A stretch of DNA of 64,000 nucleotides from Streptomyces sp. NBC_01197 (GTDB taxonomy: Bacteria; Actinomycetota; Actinomycetes; Streptomycetales; Streptomycetaceae). Shown one piece after another: positions 26,701 through 35,346 of this stretch (position 1 is its first letter; every line of letters starts with the position of its first letter). The notes under the pieces were generated by a model that was not told where the DNA came from, ran no database searches, and saw only the letters and a program-made list of their open reading frames with translations. The DNA is taken from NCBI RefSeq assembly GCF_036010505.1, contig NZ_CP108569.1, positions 2,110,001 through 2,174,000 on the forward strand, in the 5' to 3' direction. The position numbers and the translations under genes are program-made.

Positions 26701-28800
26701 GTGACGCGCAGCGTGTACGTGACCGGGATCGATCGCGGCGACGGCCGTCAGGTCGTCGAGCTGGGGGTCATGGAGCTCCTCACCCGTCAGGTGGACCGGG
26801 TCGGGATCTTCCGGCCGCTGGTGCACGACGGTCCTGACCGGATGTTCGAGCTGCTGCGGTCCCGCTACCGGCTGAGCCAGGACCCGGCGTCGGTGTACGG
26901 CATGGACTACCACGAGGCGTCCGCCCTCCAGGCCGAGCAGGGCACGGACGAGCTGGTCTCGCACCTGGTCGGCCGCTTCCACGAGGTGGCGCGCGGGTAC
27001 GAGGTGGTGCTCGTCCTCGGCACCGACTTCGCCGCCACCCAGCTCCCCGACGAGCTGGCCCTGAACGCGCGGCTGGCGAACGAGTTCGGCGCGTCCGTGA
27101 TCGCGGTCGTCGGCGGCAAGGGGCAGCCGCCAGAGTTCGTACGCTCCGAGACCCGCAACGCCTACCGCGCGTACGAGGCACTGGGCTGCGACGTCATCAC
27201 CATGGCGGTGAACCGGGTGGCCCCCGGCGACCGCGCCGAGCTGGCCGCACAGCTCGCCGCGCAGCTTCCGGTGCCGTGCTCGGTGCTGCCCGACGAGCCG
27301 GCGCTGGCCGCGCCGACGGTTGCCCAGATCAGCCACGCGCTGGGCGGCACGGTACTGCTGGGCGACGAGGCGGGGCTGGCCAGGGACGCGCTGGACTTCG
27401 TGTTCGGCGGGGCCATGCTGCCGAACCTGCTGAACGCGCTGACGCCCGGCTGCCTGGTCGTCACCCCCGGCGACCGGTCGGACCTGGTGGTCGGCTCGCT
27501 CGCCGCGCACAGCGCGGGCACCCCGCCGATCGCCGGTGTGCTGCTGACGCTGGACGAGCGCCCCGGCGAGGCGATCCTCAGGCTGGCCGGCCGGCTGGCG
27601 CCCGGCACCCCGGTGGTCGCGGTGACGGGCGGTTCGTTCCCGACAGCGGGTGAGCTGTTCGCCCTGGAGGGCCGGATGGACGCGGCGACCCCGCGCAAGG
27701 CGGAGACCGCGCTGGGCCTCTTCGAGCGCCATGTGGACAGCGCGGAGCTGCTTGACCGGCTCTCGGTGGCCCGCAGCGGCCGGGTCACCCCGATGATGTT
27801 CGAGCACGAGCTGCTGGAGACCGCGCGGGCCGACCGCCGCCGGGTGGTACTGCCCGAGGGCACCGAGGAGCGGGTGCTGCGCGCCGCCGACATCCTGCTG
27901 CGCCGCGGGGTCTGCGAGCTGACGCTGCTCGGCGATCCGGAGACCGTCCGCAAGAAGGCGGCCGACCTGGGCATCGATCTGTCACGGGCCGATGTCACCG
28001 ACCCGGTGACGTCCGGGCTGCGCCAGCGGTTCGCCGAGGTATACGCGAAGCTCCGCGCGCACAAGGGCGTGAGCGTCGAGCTGGCCCACGACGTGGTCGC
28101 CGACCCCTCGTACTTCGGCACGCTGATGGTCCAGGAGGGCCTGGCCGACGGCATGGTCTCCGGCACGGTGCACTCGACGGCCGCCACGATCCGGCCCGCC
28201 TTCGAGATCATCAAGACCAAGGAGGATGCGTCGATCGTCTCGTCGGTGTTCTTCATGTGCCTCGCCGACAAGGTGCTCGTGTACGGCGACTGCGCGGTCA
28301 ACCCCGACCCGGACGACCGGCAGCTCGCGGACATCGCGATCCAGGCCGCGGCGACGGCCGCCCAGTTCGGAGTGGAGCCGCGCATCGCGATGCTCTCGTA
28401 CTCGACCGGCACCTCGGGTTCGGGTGCGGACGTCGACAAGGTACGCCGGGCCACCGAGCTGGTCCGGGCGGCCAGACCGGATCTGCTGATCGAGGGGCCC
28501 ATCCAGTACGACGCGGCGGTCGAGCCGTCCGTGGCCGCCACCAAACTGCCCGGGTCGGCGGTCGCGGGGCAGGCCAGCGTGCTGATCTTCCCGGATCTCA
28601 ACACCGGCAACAACACCTACAAGGCCGTGCAGCGCTCGGCCGGAGCCGTGGCGGTGGGCCCGGTGCTCCAGGGGCTGCGCAAGCCGGTCAACGACCTGTC
28701 GCGGGGCGCGCTCGTCGAGGACATCGTCAACACCGTCGCGATCACCGCGATCCAGGCTCAGGGCGAGGGCCGGAGCCGGGCCCAGGAGGGATCCGTATGA
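26701..28800 (+). CDS. pta: Phosphate acetyltransferase
   Basis: Pta converts acetyl-CoA and phosphate to acetyl-phosphate and CoA. The 699-residue protein is the long three-domain type. An N-terminal BioD-like domain has a poorly kept P-loop (TGIDRGDGRQ). A central DRTGG domain follows, and then the catalytic PTA_PTB domain from about residue 370 (VVLPEGTEERVLRA; LADGMVSGTVHSTAATIRPA; VLIFPDLNTGNNTYKAVQRSAGA). The GTG start follows GGAGAG. Its stop overlaps the ackA ATG, so the two acetate-overflow enzymes are co-translated. Confidence 0.95.
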   Translation: MTRSVYVTGIDRGDGRQVVELGVMELLTRQVDRVGIFRPLVHDGPDRMFELLRSRYRLSQDPASVYGMDYHEASALQAEQGTDELVSHLVGRFHEVARGYEVVLVLGTDFAATQLPDELALNARLANEFGASVIAVVGGKGQPPEFVRSETRNAYRAYEALGCDVITMAVNRVAPGDRAELAAQLAAQLPVPCSVLPDEPALAAPTVAQISHALGGTVLLGDEAGLARDALDFVFGGAMLPNLLNALTPGCLVVTPGDRSDLVVGSLAAHSAGTPPIAGVLLTLDERPGEAILRLAGRLAPGTPVVAVTGGSFPTAGELFALEGRMDAATPRKAETALGLFERHVDSAELLDRLSVARSGRVTPMMFEHELLETARADRRRVVLPEGTEERVLRAADILLRRGVCELTLLGDPETVRKKAADLGIDLSRADVTDPVTSGLRQRFAEVYAKLRAHKGVSVELAHDVVADPSYFGTLMVQEGLADGMVSGTVHSTAATIRPAFEIIKTKEDASIVSSVFFMCLADKVLVYGDCAVNPDPDDRQLADIAIQAAATAAQFGVEPRIAMLSYSTGTSGSGADVDKVRRATELVRAARPDLLIEGPIQYDAAVEPSVAATKLPGSAVAGQASVLIFPDLNTGNNTYKAVQRSAGAVAVGPVLQGLRKPVNDLSRGALVEDIVNTVAITAIQAQGEGRSRAQEGSV

Positions 28801-30002
28801 CCGCCACCCGTGTCCTCGTTCTCAACTCCGGCTCCTCGTCGTTGAAGTACCAGCTCCTGGACATGGCGGACGGCAACAGGCTGGCGACGGGTCTTGTCGA
28901 GCGGATCGGCGAGGCGGCCTCGCGCTGTGTGCACACGCTCCTCGCGCACGGCGGCTCCACCCGCGAGCGGAGCGGCCACATCGCCGACCACTCCGCGGCG
29001 CTGAAGGCCGTCGCGGCCGAGCTGGAGGCCGACGGGCTCGGCCTGGACTCCCCCGAACTGGCGGCGATCGGCCACCGGGTGGTGCACGGCGGGCTGCGGT
29101 TCACCGCTCCGACCGTCGTGGACGACGCGGTGCTCAAGGAGATCGAGCGTCTGGTGCCGGTCGCCCCGCTGCACAACCCCGCCAACATCCTCGGCATCCG
29201 CACCGCCCGCGAGCTGCGCCCCGACCTTCCTCAAGTGGCCGTGTTCGACACCGCGTTCCATACGACGATGCCGGAGTACGCGGCCCGGTACGCCATCGAC
29301 GTGGAGACCGCGGACGCCCATCGCATCCGCCGGTACGGCTTCCACGGCACCTCCCACGCGTACGTCTCGCGGAAGACCGCCGCGCTGCTCGGCCGTACCC
29401 CCGAGGAGGTCAACGTCATCGTGCTGCACCTCGGCAACGGGGCGTCGGCGTCCGCGGTGGCGGGCGGGGTCTGCATGGACACCTCCATGGGGCTGACGCC
29501 GCTGGAGGGCCTGGTGATGGGCACGCGTTCCGGTGACATCGATCCGGCCGTGGTCTTCCACCTCACCCGGGTGGCCGGAATGTCCGTGGACGAGATCGAC
29601 GCGCTGCTCAACAAGAAAAGCGGTCTGGTCGGGCTCTGCGGGGACAATGACATGCGGGAGATCATCCGCCGGACGGACGAGGGCGACCAGCGGGCGGAAC
29701 TCGCATTCGCCATCTACGTACAGCGGTTGAAGAAGTACATAGGGGCCTATACCGCGGTACTCGGCCGGGTGGACGCGGTGGCGTTCACCGCGGGAGTCGG
29801 TGAGAACTCGGCTCCGGTGCGCGCGGCCGCCGTCGCGGGGCTGGACGGGCTGGGTCTGGCGGTCGATGCCGGGCTCAATGCCGTACGTTCCGACAAAGCC
29901 CGGTTTATTTCCCCGGAGGGGTCCCGGGTGGCTGTGGCCGTGGTTCCGACGGATGAGGAACGTGAAATCGCGCAGCAGGTATACGCCTTGGTGAATGACT
30001 GA
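28797..30002 (+). CDS. ackA: Acetate kinase
   Basis: AckA makes ATP and acetate from acetyl-phosphate and, in reverse, activates acetate. The 401-residue protein shows the ASKHA motifs LNSGSSSLKYQLL, IGHRVVHGGLRF, YGFHGTSHAYVS, VLHLGNGASASAV and FTAGVGENSAPVR. The start is the ATG at 28797, which overlaps the pta stop (ATGA) with AGGAGG upstream. Confidence 0.97.
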   Translation: MTATRVLVLNSGSSSLKYQLLDMADGNRLATGLVERIGEAASRCVHTLLAHGGSTRERSGHIADHSAALKAVAAELEADGLGLDSPELAAIGHRVVHGGLRFTAPTVVDDAVLKEIERLVPVAPLHNPANILGIRTARELRPDLPQVAVFDTAFHTTMPEYAARYAIDVETADAHRIRRYGFHGTSHAYVSRKTAALLGRTPEEVNVIVLHLGNGASASAVAGGVCMDTSMGLTPLEGLVMGTRSGDIDPAVVFHLTRVAGMSVDEIDALLNKKSGLVGLCGDNDMREIIRRTDEGDQRAELAFAIYVQRLKKYIGAYTAVLGRVDAVAFTAGVGENSAPVRAAAVAGLDGLGLAVDAGLNAVRSDKARFISPEGSRVAVAVVPTDEEREIAQQVYALVND

Positions 30003-30041
30003 CACCTGAGCGCCGTACCGCCCATTTGTACTTTCCGCCAG

Positions 30042-30055
30042 ACGGAATATTCCGT
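30042..30055. promoter_or_regulatory. Perfect 14-bp palindrome upstream of pyk
   Basis: ACGGAATATTCCGT lies 28 bp before the pyk ATG in an AT-rich patch that should hold the promoter. I infer a regulator site. Confidence 0.5.
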
Positions 30056-30083
30056 TGCGAAACAAACCGATAGGATCCGCCTC

Positions 30084-31517
30084 ATGCGCCGTTCCAAAAT
30101 CGTCTGCACACTGGGCCCAGCCGTCGACTCCTATGAGCAGCTGAAAACGCTCATCGAAGCCGGCATGAATGTGGCCCGTCTGAATATGAGCCACGGGTCC
30201 CACGCGGAGCACGAGGAGCGGTACCACCGCGTCCGCAAGGCTTCCCAGGACACCGGCCGCGCCGTGGGGGTACTCGCCGACCTCCAGGGCCCCAAGATCC
30301 GCCTGGAGACCTTCGCCGAGGGCCCCGTCGAGCTGGTACGTGGTGACGAGTTCACCATCACCGCCGACGACGTCGCGGGTGACAAGACCATCTGCGGCAC
30401 CACCTACAAGGGCCTGCCCGGCGATGTCACCAAGGGCGACCCGATCCTGATCAACGACGGAAACGTCGAGCTCAAGGTCGTCGAGGTCGAGGGCCCCGAG
30501 GTCAGGACCATCGTCATCGAGGGCGGTGTCATCTCCGACCACAAGGGCATCAACCTGCCCGGCGCCGCGGTGAACGTCCCGGCCCTGTCCGAGAAGGACA
30601 TCGAGGACCTGCGGTTCGCGCTGCGGATGGGCTGCGACCTGGTCGCGCTCTCCTTCGTGCGCGACGCGAGCGACGTCATCGACGTGCACAAGATCATGGA
30701 CGAGGAGGGCCGCCGGGTCCCCGTCATCGCCAAGGTCGAGAAGCCGCAGGCGGTCGCCCACATGGAGGGCGTCGTCGCGGCCTTCGACGGTGTCATGGTC
30801 GCCCGTGGCGACCTGGCCGTCGAGTACCCGCTCGAAAAGGTCCCGATGGTGCAGAAGCGCCTCATCGAGCTCTGCCGCCGCAACGCCAAGCCGGTGATCG
30901 TCGCGACCCAGATGATGGAGTCGATGATCACCAACTCGCGCCCGACGCGCGCCGAGGCGTCCGACGTCGCCAACGCGATCCTCGACGGCGCCGACGCGGT
31001 CATGCTCTCCGCCGAGTCGAGCGTGGGCGCGTACCCGGTCGAGACCGTCAAGACGATGTCGAAGATCGTGGTCGCCGCCGAGGAGGAGCTGCTCTCCAAG
31101 GGCCTCCAGCCGCTGGTGCCCGGCAAGAAGCCGCGCACCCAGGGCGGTTCGGTGGCCCGTGCGGCCTGCGAGATCGCGGACTTCCTCAACGCGAAGGCGC
31201 TGGTCGCCTTCACCCAGTCCGGCGACACGGCCCGCCGTCTCTCCCGCTACCGCACCTGCCAGCCGGTCCTCGCCTTCACCACGGACGAGGCGACCCGCAG
31301 CCAGCTCGCGCTGAGCTGGGGCGTCGAGTCGTACGTGGTCCCGCACGTGGACAACACCGACGCGATGGTCGAGCTGGTCGACGCCGAGCTGCTCAAGCTC
31401 AAGCGCTACAGCGACGGCGACCGCATGATCATCACCGCGGGCTCGCCCCCCGGCGTCCCCGGCACCACCAACATGGTCCGGGTGCACCACCTGGGCGGCG
31501 AGGACAACCAGAGCTGA
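30084..31517 (+). CDS. pyk: Pyruvate kinase
   Basis: This enzyme catalyses the last glycolytic step, phosphoenolpyruvate plus ADP to pyruvate plus ATP. The 477-residue protein has the N-terminal MRRSKIVCTLGPAVDS and the barrel motif VIAKVEKPQAVAHMEG. The metal and K+ site region is MVARGDLAVE, the signature is TQMMESMITNSRPTRAEASDVANAILDG, and a C-terminal allosteric domain follows. It is separated from ackA by 81 bp with its own putative operator, so it is probably independently transcribed. Confidence 0.97.
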   Translation: MRRSKIVCTLGPAVDSYEQLKTLIEAGMNVARLNMSHGSHAEHEERYHRVRKASQDTGRAVGVLADLQGPKIRLETFAEGPVELVRGDEFTITADDVAGDKTICGTTYKGLPGDVTKGDPILINDGNVELKVVEVEGPEVRTIVIEGGVISDHKGINLPGAAVNVPALSEKDIEDLRFALRMGCDLVALSFVRDASDVIDVHKIMDEEGRRVPVIAKVEKPQAVAHMEGVVAAFDGVMVARGDLAVEYPLEKVPMVQKRLIELCRRNAKPVIVATQMMESMITNSRPTRAEASDVANAILDGADAVMLSAESSVGAYPVETVKTMSKIVVAAEEELLSKGLQPLVPGKKPRTQGGSVARAACEIADFLNAKALVAFTQSGDTARRLSRYRTCQPVLAFTTDEATRSQLALSWGVESYVVPHVDNTDAMVELVDAELLKLKRYSDGDRMIITAGSPPGVPGTTNMVRVHHLGGEDNQS

Positions 31518-31531
31518 CCTCCTGCTCCGTA

Positions 31532-31576
31532 CGCCTGTGGCCCGCACCCCGCTGACGGGGGTACGGGCCACAGGCG
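31532..31576. terminator. Strong terminator after pyk
   Basis: CGCCTGTGGCCCG (31532-31544) pairs with CGGGCCACAGGCG (31564-31576), with an inner ACCCC/GGGGT extension. It sits between convergent pyk and the AraC gene. Its stem shares the core CTGTGGCCCGCACCC with the terminator at 35271-35318. Confidence 0.85.
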
Positions 31577-31678
31577 TGGAGCCGGGACCGGTTCCACTGG
31601 AAGCAGCGCCGTCGGGCCGCCGACGACCGGGCTGATGTTCTGTCACTTCACGCTCTGCTGGTTCACGCCCTGCTGCTT

Positions 31679-32428
31679 TCACGGGGCGCATGGAGTCGCG
31701 GCCGGGAGGCGGCCCGCGCGGAAGGCCGCCGGTGACACTCCCATCAGCGTGTGGAAGTCGGCCGTCATATGGGACTGGTCGTAGTAGCCGGTGTCCGATG
31801 CGAGTGCCGCCAGCCTTGCGGAGCCCGCCCCGGCCAGCACGGCGCGGACGCGCTGGATCCGGGCGAAGCGCTTGGGCGACAGACCGACCCGGTCGGTGAA
31901 CAGGTCGCGCAGGTGGCGTTCGCTGACCGACAGCCGCCTGGCGAGCGCGGCGACCCGTACGCCGGTGGTGGACAGCGATTCGACGGCCTCGCGGAGCAGC
32001 AGATCGCGGGCGTCCGCGTCGTTTCGCAGGCTTTCGAGCAGTGCGTCCTGGATGCCCCGAAGAGTCGGGCCGGGGCCGGTCAGCTCGTTGAGCCGGTGCT
32101 CGACGCGGGTCGCGCGCTCGCCCCACAAGGCGGTGAGCGGCACGGCCTGGTCCCGCAGTTCGCTGACCGGGACGCCGAACACCGCCCTGGCAGCGCCGGG
32201 CCGCAGCCGGACCCTGACGCACATCGGCAGCTCCTTGCCCGGATGGCAGGACGCGCGGCTGCGCGGGCCGACCACGCGCAGATCGCCGTCGCGCGCGCCC
32301 GTCCTGCGATAGACCAGTGCGGTGGCGGCGTCGGGCAGGTGCACCAGCGGCAGGGTGCTTTCGGGCCGCATCAGCGTCACGTCCGCGATCCAGGGCCGGA
32401 GCGCGGGCATGGGGATCATCGCGTTCAC
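31679..32428 (-). CDS. AraC-family transcriptional regulator
   Basis: The 249-residue protein has an N-terminal cupin-like region (VYRRTGARDGDLRVVGPRSRA). The C-terminal double HTH is RVAALARRLSVSERHLRDLFTDRVGLSPKRFARIQR, then ALASDTGYYDQSHMTADFHTLMGVSPAAFR. GTG at 32428 has AGGAG upstream. It is divergent, 68 bp apart, from an NmrA-like oxidoreductase gene that it probably regulates. Confidence 0.9.
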   Translation of the reverse strand: MNAMIPMPALRPWIADVTLMRPESTLPLVHLPDAATALVYRRTGARDGDLRVVGPRSRASCHPGKELPMCVRVRLRPGAARAVFGVPVSELRDQAVPLTALWGERATRVEHRLNELTGPGPTLRGIQDALLESLRNDADARDLLLREAVESLSTTGVRVAALARRLSVSERHLRDLFTDRVGLSPKRFARIQRVRAVLAGAGSARLAALASDTGYYDQSHMTADFHTLMGVSPAAFRAGRLPAATPCAP

Positions 32429-32496
32429 GCCGGCCGCTCCTGAGGGCTGCCGATTTTTCCTATAGCCGGGCGGCAGCGGGCGGCAGAGTGCTCGGC

Positions 32497-33360
32497 ATGA
32501 TCCTTGTTACGGGTGCGACAGGCACCATCGGTACTGAAGTGGTCCGGATCCTGGCCGAGCGCGGCGAGCGGGTCAGGGCCATGACGCGGAACCCTCAAGG
32601 CGCGAATCTGCCCGCGGAGGCTGCACGGCCCGCGGAGGTCGTACAGGGGGACTTCGACAACCGCGACTCCCTCGACGCCGCGGTGGCCGGGGCCGACGTG
32701 GTCTTCCTGCTGGACGCGCCGGGCCCCTGGATCGAGCGGCACGACCTGGCGATGCTCGACGCCGTGCGGTCCCACGGCGTCGGAAGGGTGGTGAAGCTGT
32801 CGGCCATCGGCACCGGCGAGAACACCGGGCTCCGGGTCGGCGGCTGGCATCTTCCCGGCGAGCGGGCGCTGCACGAGGGCGAGGCGGCCTGGACGATCCT
32901 GCGGCCCAGCAGCTTCGCCACCAACACCCTGCACTGGGCCTCCACGATCCGGGCGGGGCAGCCGATCGCCAACCTGACCGGGGACGGCGCCCAGGGCGTG
33001 ATCGATCCACGCGACATCGCCGAGGTCGCGGTCGCGGCGCTGACCACGCCCGACCACACGGGCAGGACCTACACCCTGACCGGCCCCGAGATGCTGAGCG
33101 TGCCCGACCAGGTGAACGTCCTGCGGAAGGTGCTCGGCCGCCCGATCGAGACCGTCGACGTGCCGCTGCACGTGGCGAAGCAGCAGATGATCGCCGCCGG
33201 CCGGGACCCGGAGTTCGCCGAGGGGGCCGTGCACGGCCAGAGGTTCATCGCCGAGGGTGGGAACGCCCGGCTGACCGGTGACGTGGCGGCCGTGCTCGGC
33301 CGGGCGGCACGCACCTATGCCACGTGGGCCGACGACCACCGGGCCAGGTTCGGCGCCTGA
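32497..33360 (+). CDS. NmrA-like NAD(P)-binding protein (atypical SDR)
   Basis: The 287-residue Rossmann protein starts MILVTGATGTIGTEVVRIL with the GATGTIG cofactor loop. It lacks the Tyr-x-x-x-Lys catalytic pair in the normal place, so it is probably an NmrA-type redox sensor, quinone oxidoreductase or isomerase-like atypical SDR. The ATG at 32497 lies directly before the glycine loop; a GTG at 32488 would add three residues. The divergent AraC gene suggests an inducible unit. The substrate is unknown. Confidence 0.85.
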   Translation: MILVTGATGTIGTEVVRILAERGERVRAMTRNPQGANLPAEAARPAEVVQGDFDNRDSLDAAVAGADVVFLLDAPGPWIERHDLAMLDAVRSHGVGRVVKLSAIGTGENTGLRVGGWHLPGERALHEGEAAWTILRPSSFATNTLHWASTIRAGQPIANLTGDGAQGVIDPRDIAEVAVAALTTPDHTGRTYTLTGPEMLSVPDQVNVLRKVLGRPIETVDVPLHVAKQQMIAAGRDPEFAEGAVHGQRFIAEGGNARLTGDVAAVLGRAARTYATWADDHRARFGA

Positions 33361-33467
33361 GCGCTGTCCCGCTGCCCACGGCCTGTCGGTCACGCCCGCT
33401 CCCTGCCGTCCATGGTCGGCTCCCGCTCTCTCAGGAGGACCGAGGGTACGCCTTGTTGGCGATGGGT

Positions 33468-33673
33468 CAGCTGTCGCCGGCGCGAGCCGGCAGGAAGACG
33501 CCGGTGAACGCGTCCGCGCCGAGCCGGAGGGCCATGGCCATGGTCGCGGTCGCGACGGTGCCGTGGACGTCGATGACGTCGATGCGGCGGGAGCGGGCCG
33601 GCTCGTCCGGGGGTCGGCCCGCCCTGGACGAGAGCGCAGTACGCGTCCAGGCGCCACGAGACGAAGGCGCCGG
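33468..33673 (-). pseudogene. Relic of an NTF2-like (lumazine-binding-like) gene
   Basis: The minus strand shows two pieces with real coding bias. AFVSWRLDAYCALVQGG (about 33670-33620) is in one frame. DEPARSRRIDVIDVHGTVATATMAMALRLGADAFTGV... (about 33610-33470) is in another, ending at a TGA at 33468-33470. The order and wording resemble the C-terminal half of SnoaL/NTF2-like proteins, but the N-terminal half and the usual WRIVN-type ending are missing and the frame is broken. The intact gene just upstream (33674) reads in the same direction, so the relic is left behind it. Confidence 0.45.
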
Positions 33674-34252
33674 TTACTCCGTGGCGGCCCCACCGGCCCG
33701 CCGGTAGTGCATCAGGACCACGCCGTTGCCGAAGGTCCGGGACTCCGCGAGGTGGAGATCGAGGGTGGCCCCGGCCGCCGGGAAGAGCGGCGTGCCCCCG
33801 CCGATGAGCACCGGGTGGACGTAGATACGGAACTCGTCGATCAGCCCGTGCGCCATGAAGGACGCGGCGAGACCGGCCCCGCCGAGCGACAGGTCCCCGC
33901 CGGGTGCGGCCTTGAGCGCGCGCACTTCCTCCGGGACCACCTCCCGTACGACGGTGGTGTTCCAGTCGGCCCGTTCCAGGGTCCGGGAGTACACGGTCTT
34001 GGGCATCTCGCGCCAGATGGCGGCGAATTCCTTCGTGATCTCGCTGCAGGACGGGTCGGCGTCCGCGGTCGGCCAGAAGTCGGCCATCAGCTCATGGACC
34101 ACCCGGCCGTGCAGGAAGCCGCCCATCGTCGCCAGGTACGCGTTGAGGTGGTGGTGGAGTTCGTCGTCGACCCGGTGCCAGCTGATGTCCTGGCCGGGGC
34201 CTTCGATATACCCGTCCAGGGACATCCCCATCGTCAGGATGATCTTTCGCAT
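33674..34252 (-). CDS. Dihydrofolate reductase / RibD C-terminal-like protein
   Basis: The 192-residue protein has the RibD_C / DHFR-like fold: MRKIILTMGMSLDGYIEGPGQDISWH at the start, an FLHGRVVHELMADFW segment, and the NADPH-binding LSLGGAGLAASFMAHGLIDEFRIYVHPVLIGGGTPLF. Family members reduce pyrimidine or pterin-like substrates; a true folate role is not implied. The stop is TAA, unusual in this GC-rich context. An NTF2-like gene relic lies directly downstream. Confidence 0.85.
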   Translation of the reverse strand: MRKIILTMGMSLDGYIEGPGQDISWHRVDDELHHHLNAYLATMGGFLHGRVVHELMADFWPTADADPSCSEITKEFAAIWREMPKTVYSRTLERADWNTTVVREVVPEEVRALKAAPGGDLSLGGAGLAASFMAHGLIDEFRIYVHPVLIGGGTPLFPAAGATLDLHLAESRTFGNGVVLMHYRRAGGAATE

Positions 34253-34305
34253 CGCGGTCCTCGCAGGGGTCTGGGCGTCATGGGATCTGTCCGTAAGAGG
34301 GCCTG

Positions 34306-34331
34306 CCCGTAACGGGATCGCCCGTCACGGG
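34306..34331. repeat. Two tandem 11-bp palindromes
   Basis: CCCGTAACGGG (34306-34316) and CCCGTCACGGG (34321-34331) share perfect 5-bp arms and lie 15 bp apart. They sit upstream of the RibD-like gene and downstream of the membrane-protein gene. Confidence 0.55.
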
Positions 34332-34390
34332 ACCTGGCCCGAACGTCGCGGGCGGCCCGGAGAATACGCCCGCCGTCCCCCGAAACCCCG

Positions 34391-35233
34391 TCAACCCGCC
34401 ACGGTCGCCGCGGGCTCGCCGCCCGGCTGCCGGGACCGGACGGAGGCGGCCACCCCGAGGACCAGCGCGAGGCCCACGGCCAGCAGGTGCTCACGTCCGG
34501 CGAGGTTCGGCCTGAGCACCGACGGGACGACGATCACCCCTGCGGTCAGCACAGCGAGCACCGGGGCGCGCCGGACCACGGCCAGATAGGCGAACAACCC
34601 GGCCACGGCGGCGGACGGGCCGGTGTCCAGGACGTGCGCGGTCTCCGGCGGCAGTCCCAGCGGGCCGTGCCCCAGCGCGATCATCGCCCGGGCGCCCAGC
34701 GTGCCCGCAAGGGACGTGGCGCAGGCGATCAGCAGGGTCCGGGTGCGGCCGAGGACGAGTTCGGCGAGCGCGAAGGCGAGAAACAGCTTGGGCAGCCCCG
34801 CCCACACGGGCAGCCCGGGGTCCGTGAGGACCAGTGAGACAGGCGTACGCAGCAGGACCAGCGGGAGGGGCAGATCGCCCCGGACCTCGCCGGTCAGCCG
34901 TATCGCGACGGCGCCCGTACGGGTCCGTATGAGCTCATGGACGACGATCACGGCGAGGGCGGCCAGGATGCCGAGTGCGACGCCGGGCGCCCCGCGCCGC
35001 CTGAGCTCCTGCGCGGGCTCGGCCACGATCCGCAGCCACTCGCCACGCAGCAGTTCCTTCCCGTACGCGGTGAACCGGCTTGCGGCCGGGCGCAGTTGAC
35101 TTCGCCCGGCGGGCGGTCCTGTTATTCGGCCGGCGGACGGCCCGGGTATTCGCCCGGTGGGCTCGGGTATCCGCCCGGCGGGCCCGCTCCCGTCGTCGCC
35201 CGTCGCACGGCAGCCGTCGACAGCCCCCACCAC
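34391..35233 (-). CDS. Rhomboid-like integral membrane protein
   Basis: The 280-residue protein has a basic, Pro/Gly-rich N-terminus with a short repeat (AGRIPEPTGRIPGPSAGR). About six hydrophobic helices follow. DTGPSAAVAGLFAYL resembles the rhomboid GxS nucleophile loop, and a downstream REHLLAVGLALVLG helix carries a His. This matches 'rhomboid-like' actinobacterial proteins, but protease activity is not assured. The exact start is uncertain because the N-terminal repeat is poorly conserved. Confidence 0.65.
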   Translation of the reverse strand: MVGAVDGCRATGDDGSGPAGRIPEPTGRIPGPSAGRITGPPAGRSQLRPAASRFTAYGKELLRGEWLRIVAEPAQELRRRGAPGVALGILAALAVIVVHELIRTRTGAVAIRLTGEVRGDLPLPLVLLRTPVSLVLTDPGLPVWAGLPKLFLAFALAELVLGRTRTLLIACATSLAGTLGARAMIALGHGPLGLPPETAHVLDTGPSAAVAGLFAYLAVVRRAPVLAVLTAGVIVVPSVLRPNLAGREHLLAVGLALVLGVAASVRSRQPGGEPAATVAG

Positions 35234-35270
35234 TCACTCCCCCATGCTCCCCGTCGGCCCGGACCACCAT

Positions 35271-35318
35271 ACGGCTGTGGCCCGCACCCTCTGCATCGAG
35301 GGTGCGGGCCACAGCCGT
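35271..35318. terminator. Very strong terminator, 21-bp perfect stem
   Basis: Positions 35271-35291 pair perfectly with 35298-35318, leaving a 6-nt loop, and a short T-run follows on the plus strand. It lies beyond the stop of the lysine-rich surface-protein gene's operon on the minus-strand side and upstream of the rhomboid-like gene. Confidence 0.85.
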
Positions 35319-35346
35319 TTCCGCGGCTCCCGGAAGTTCTCGCGGG

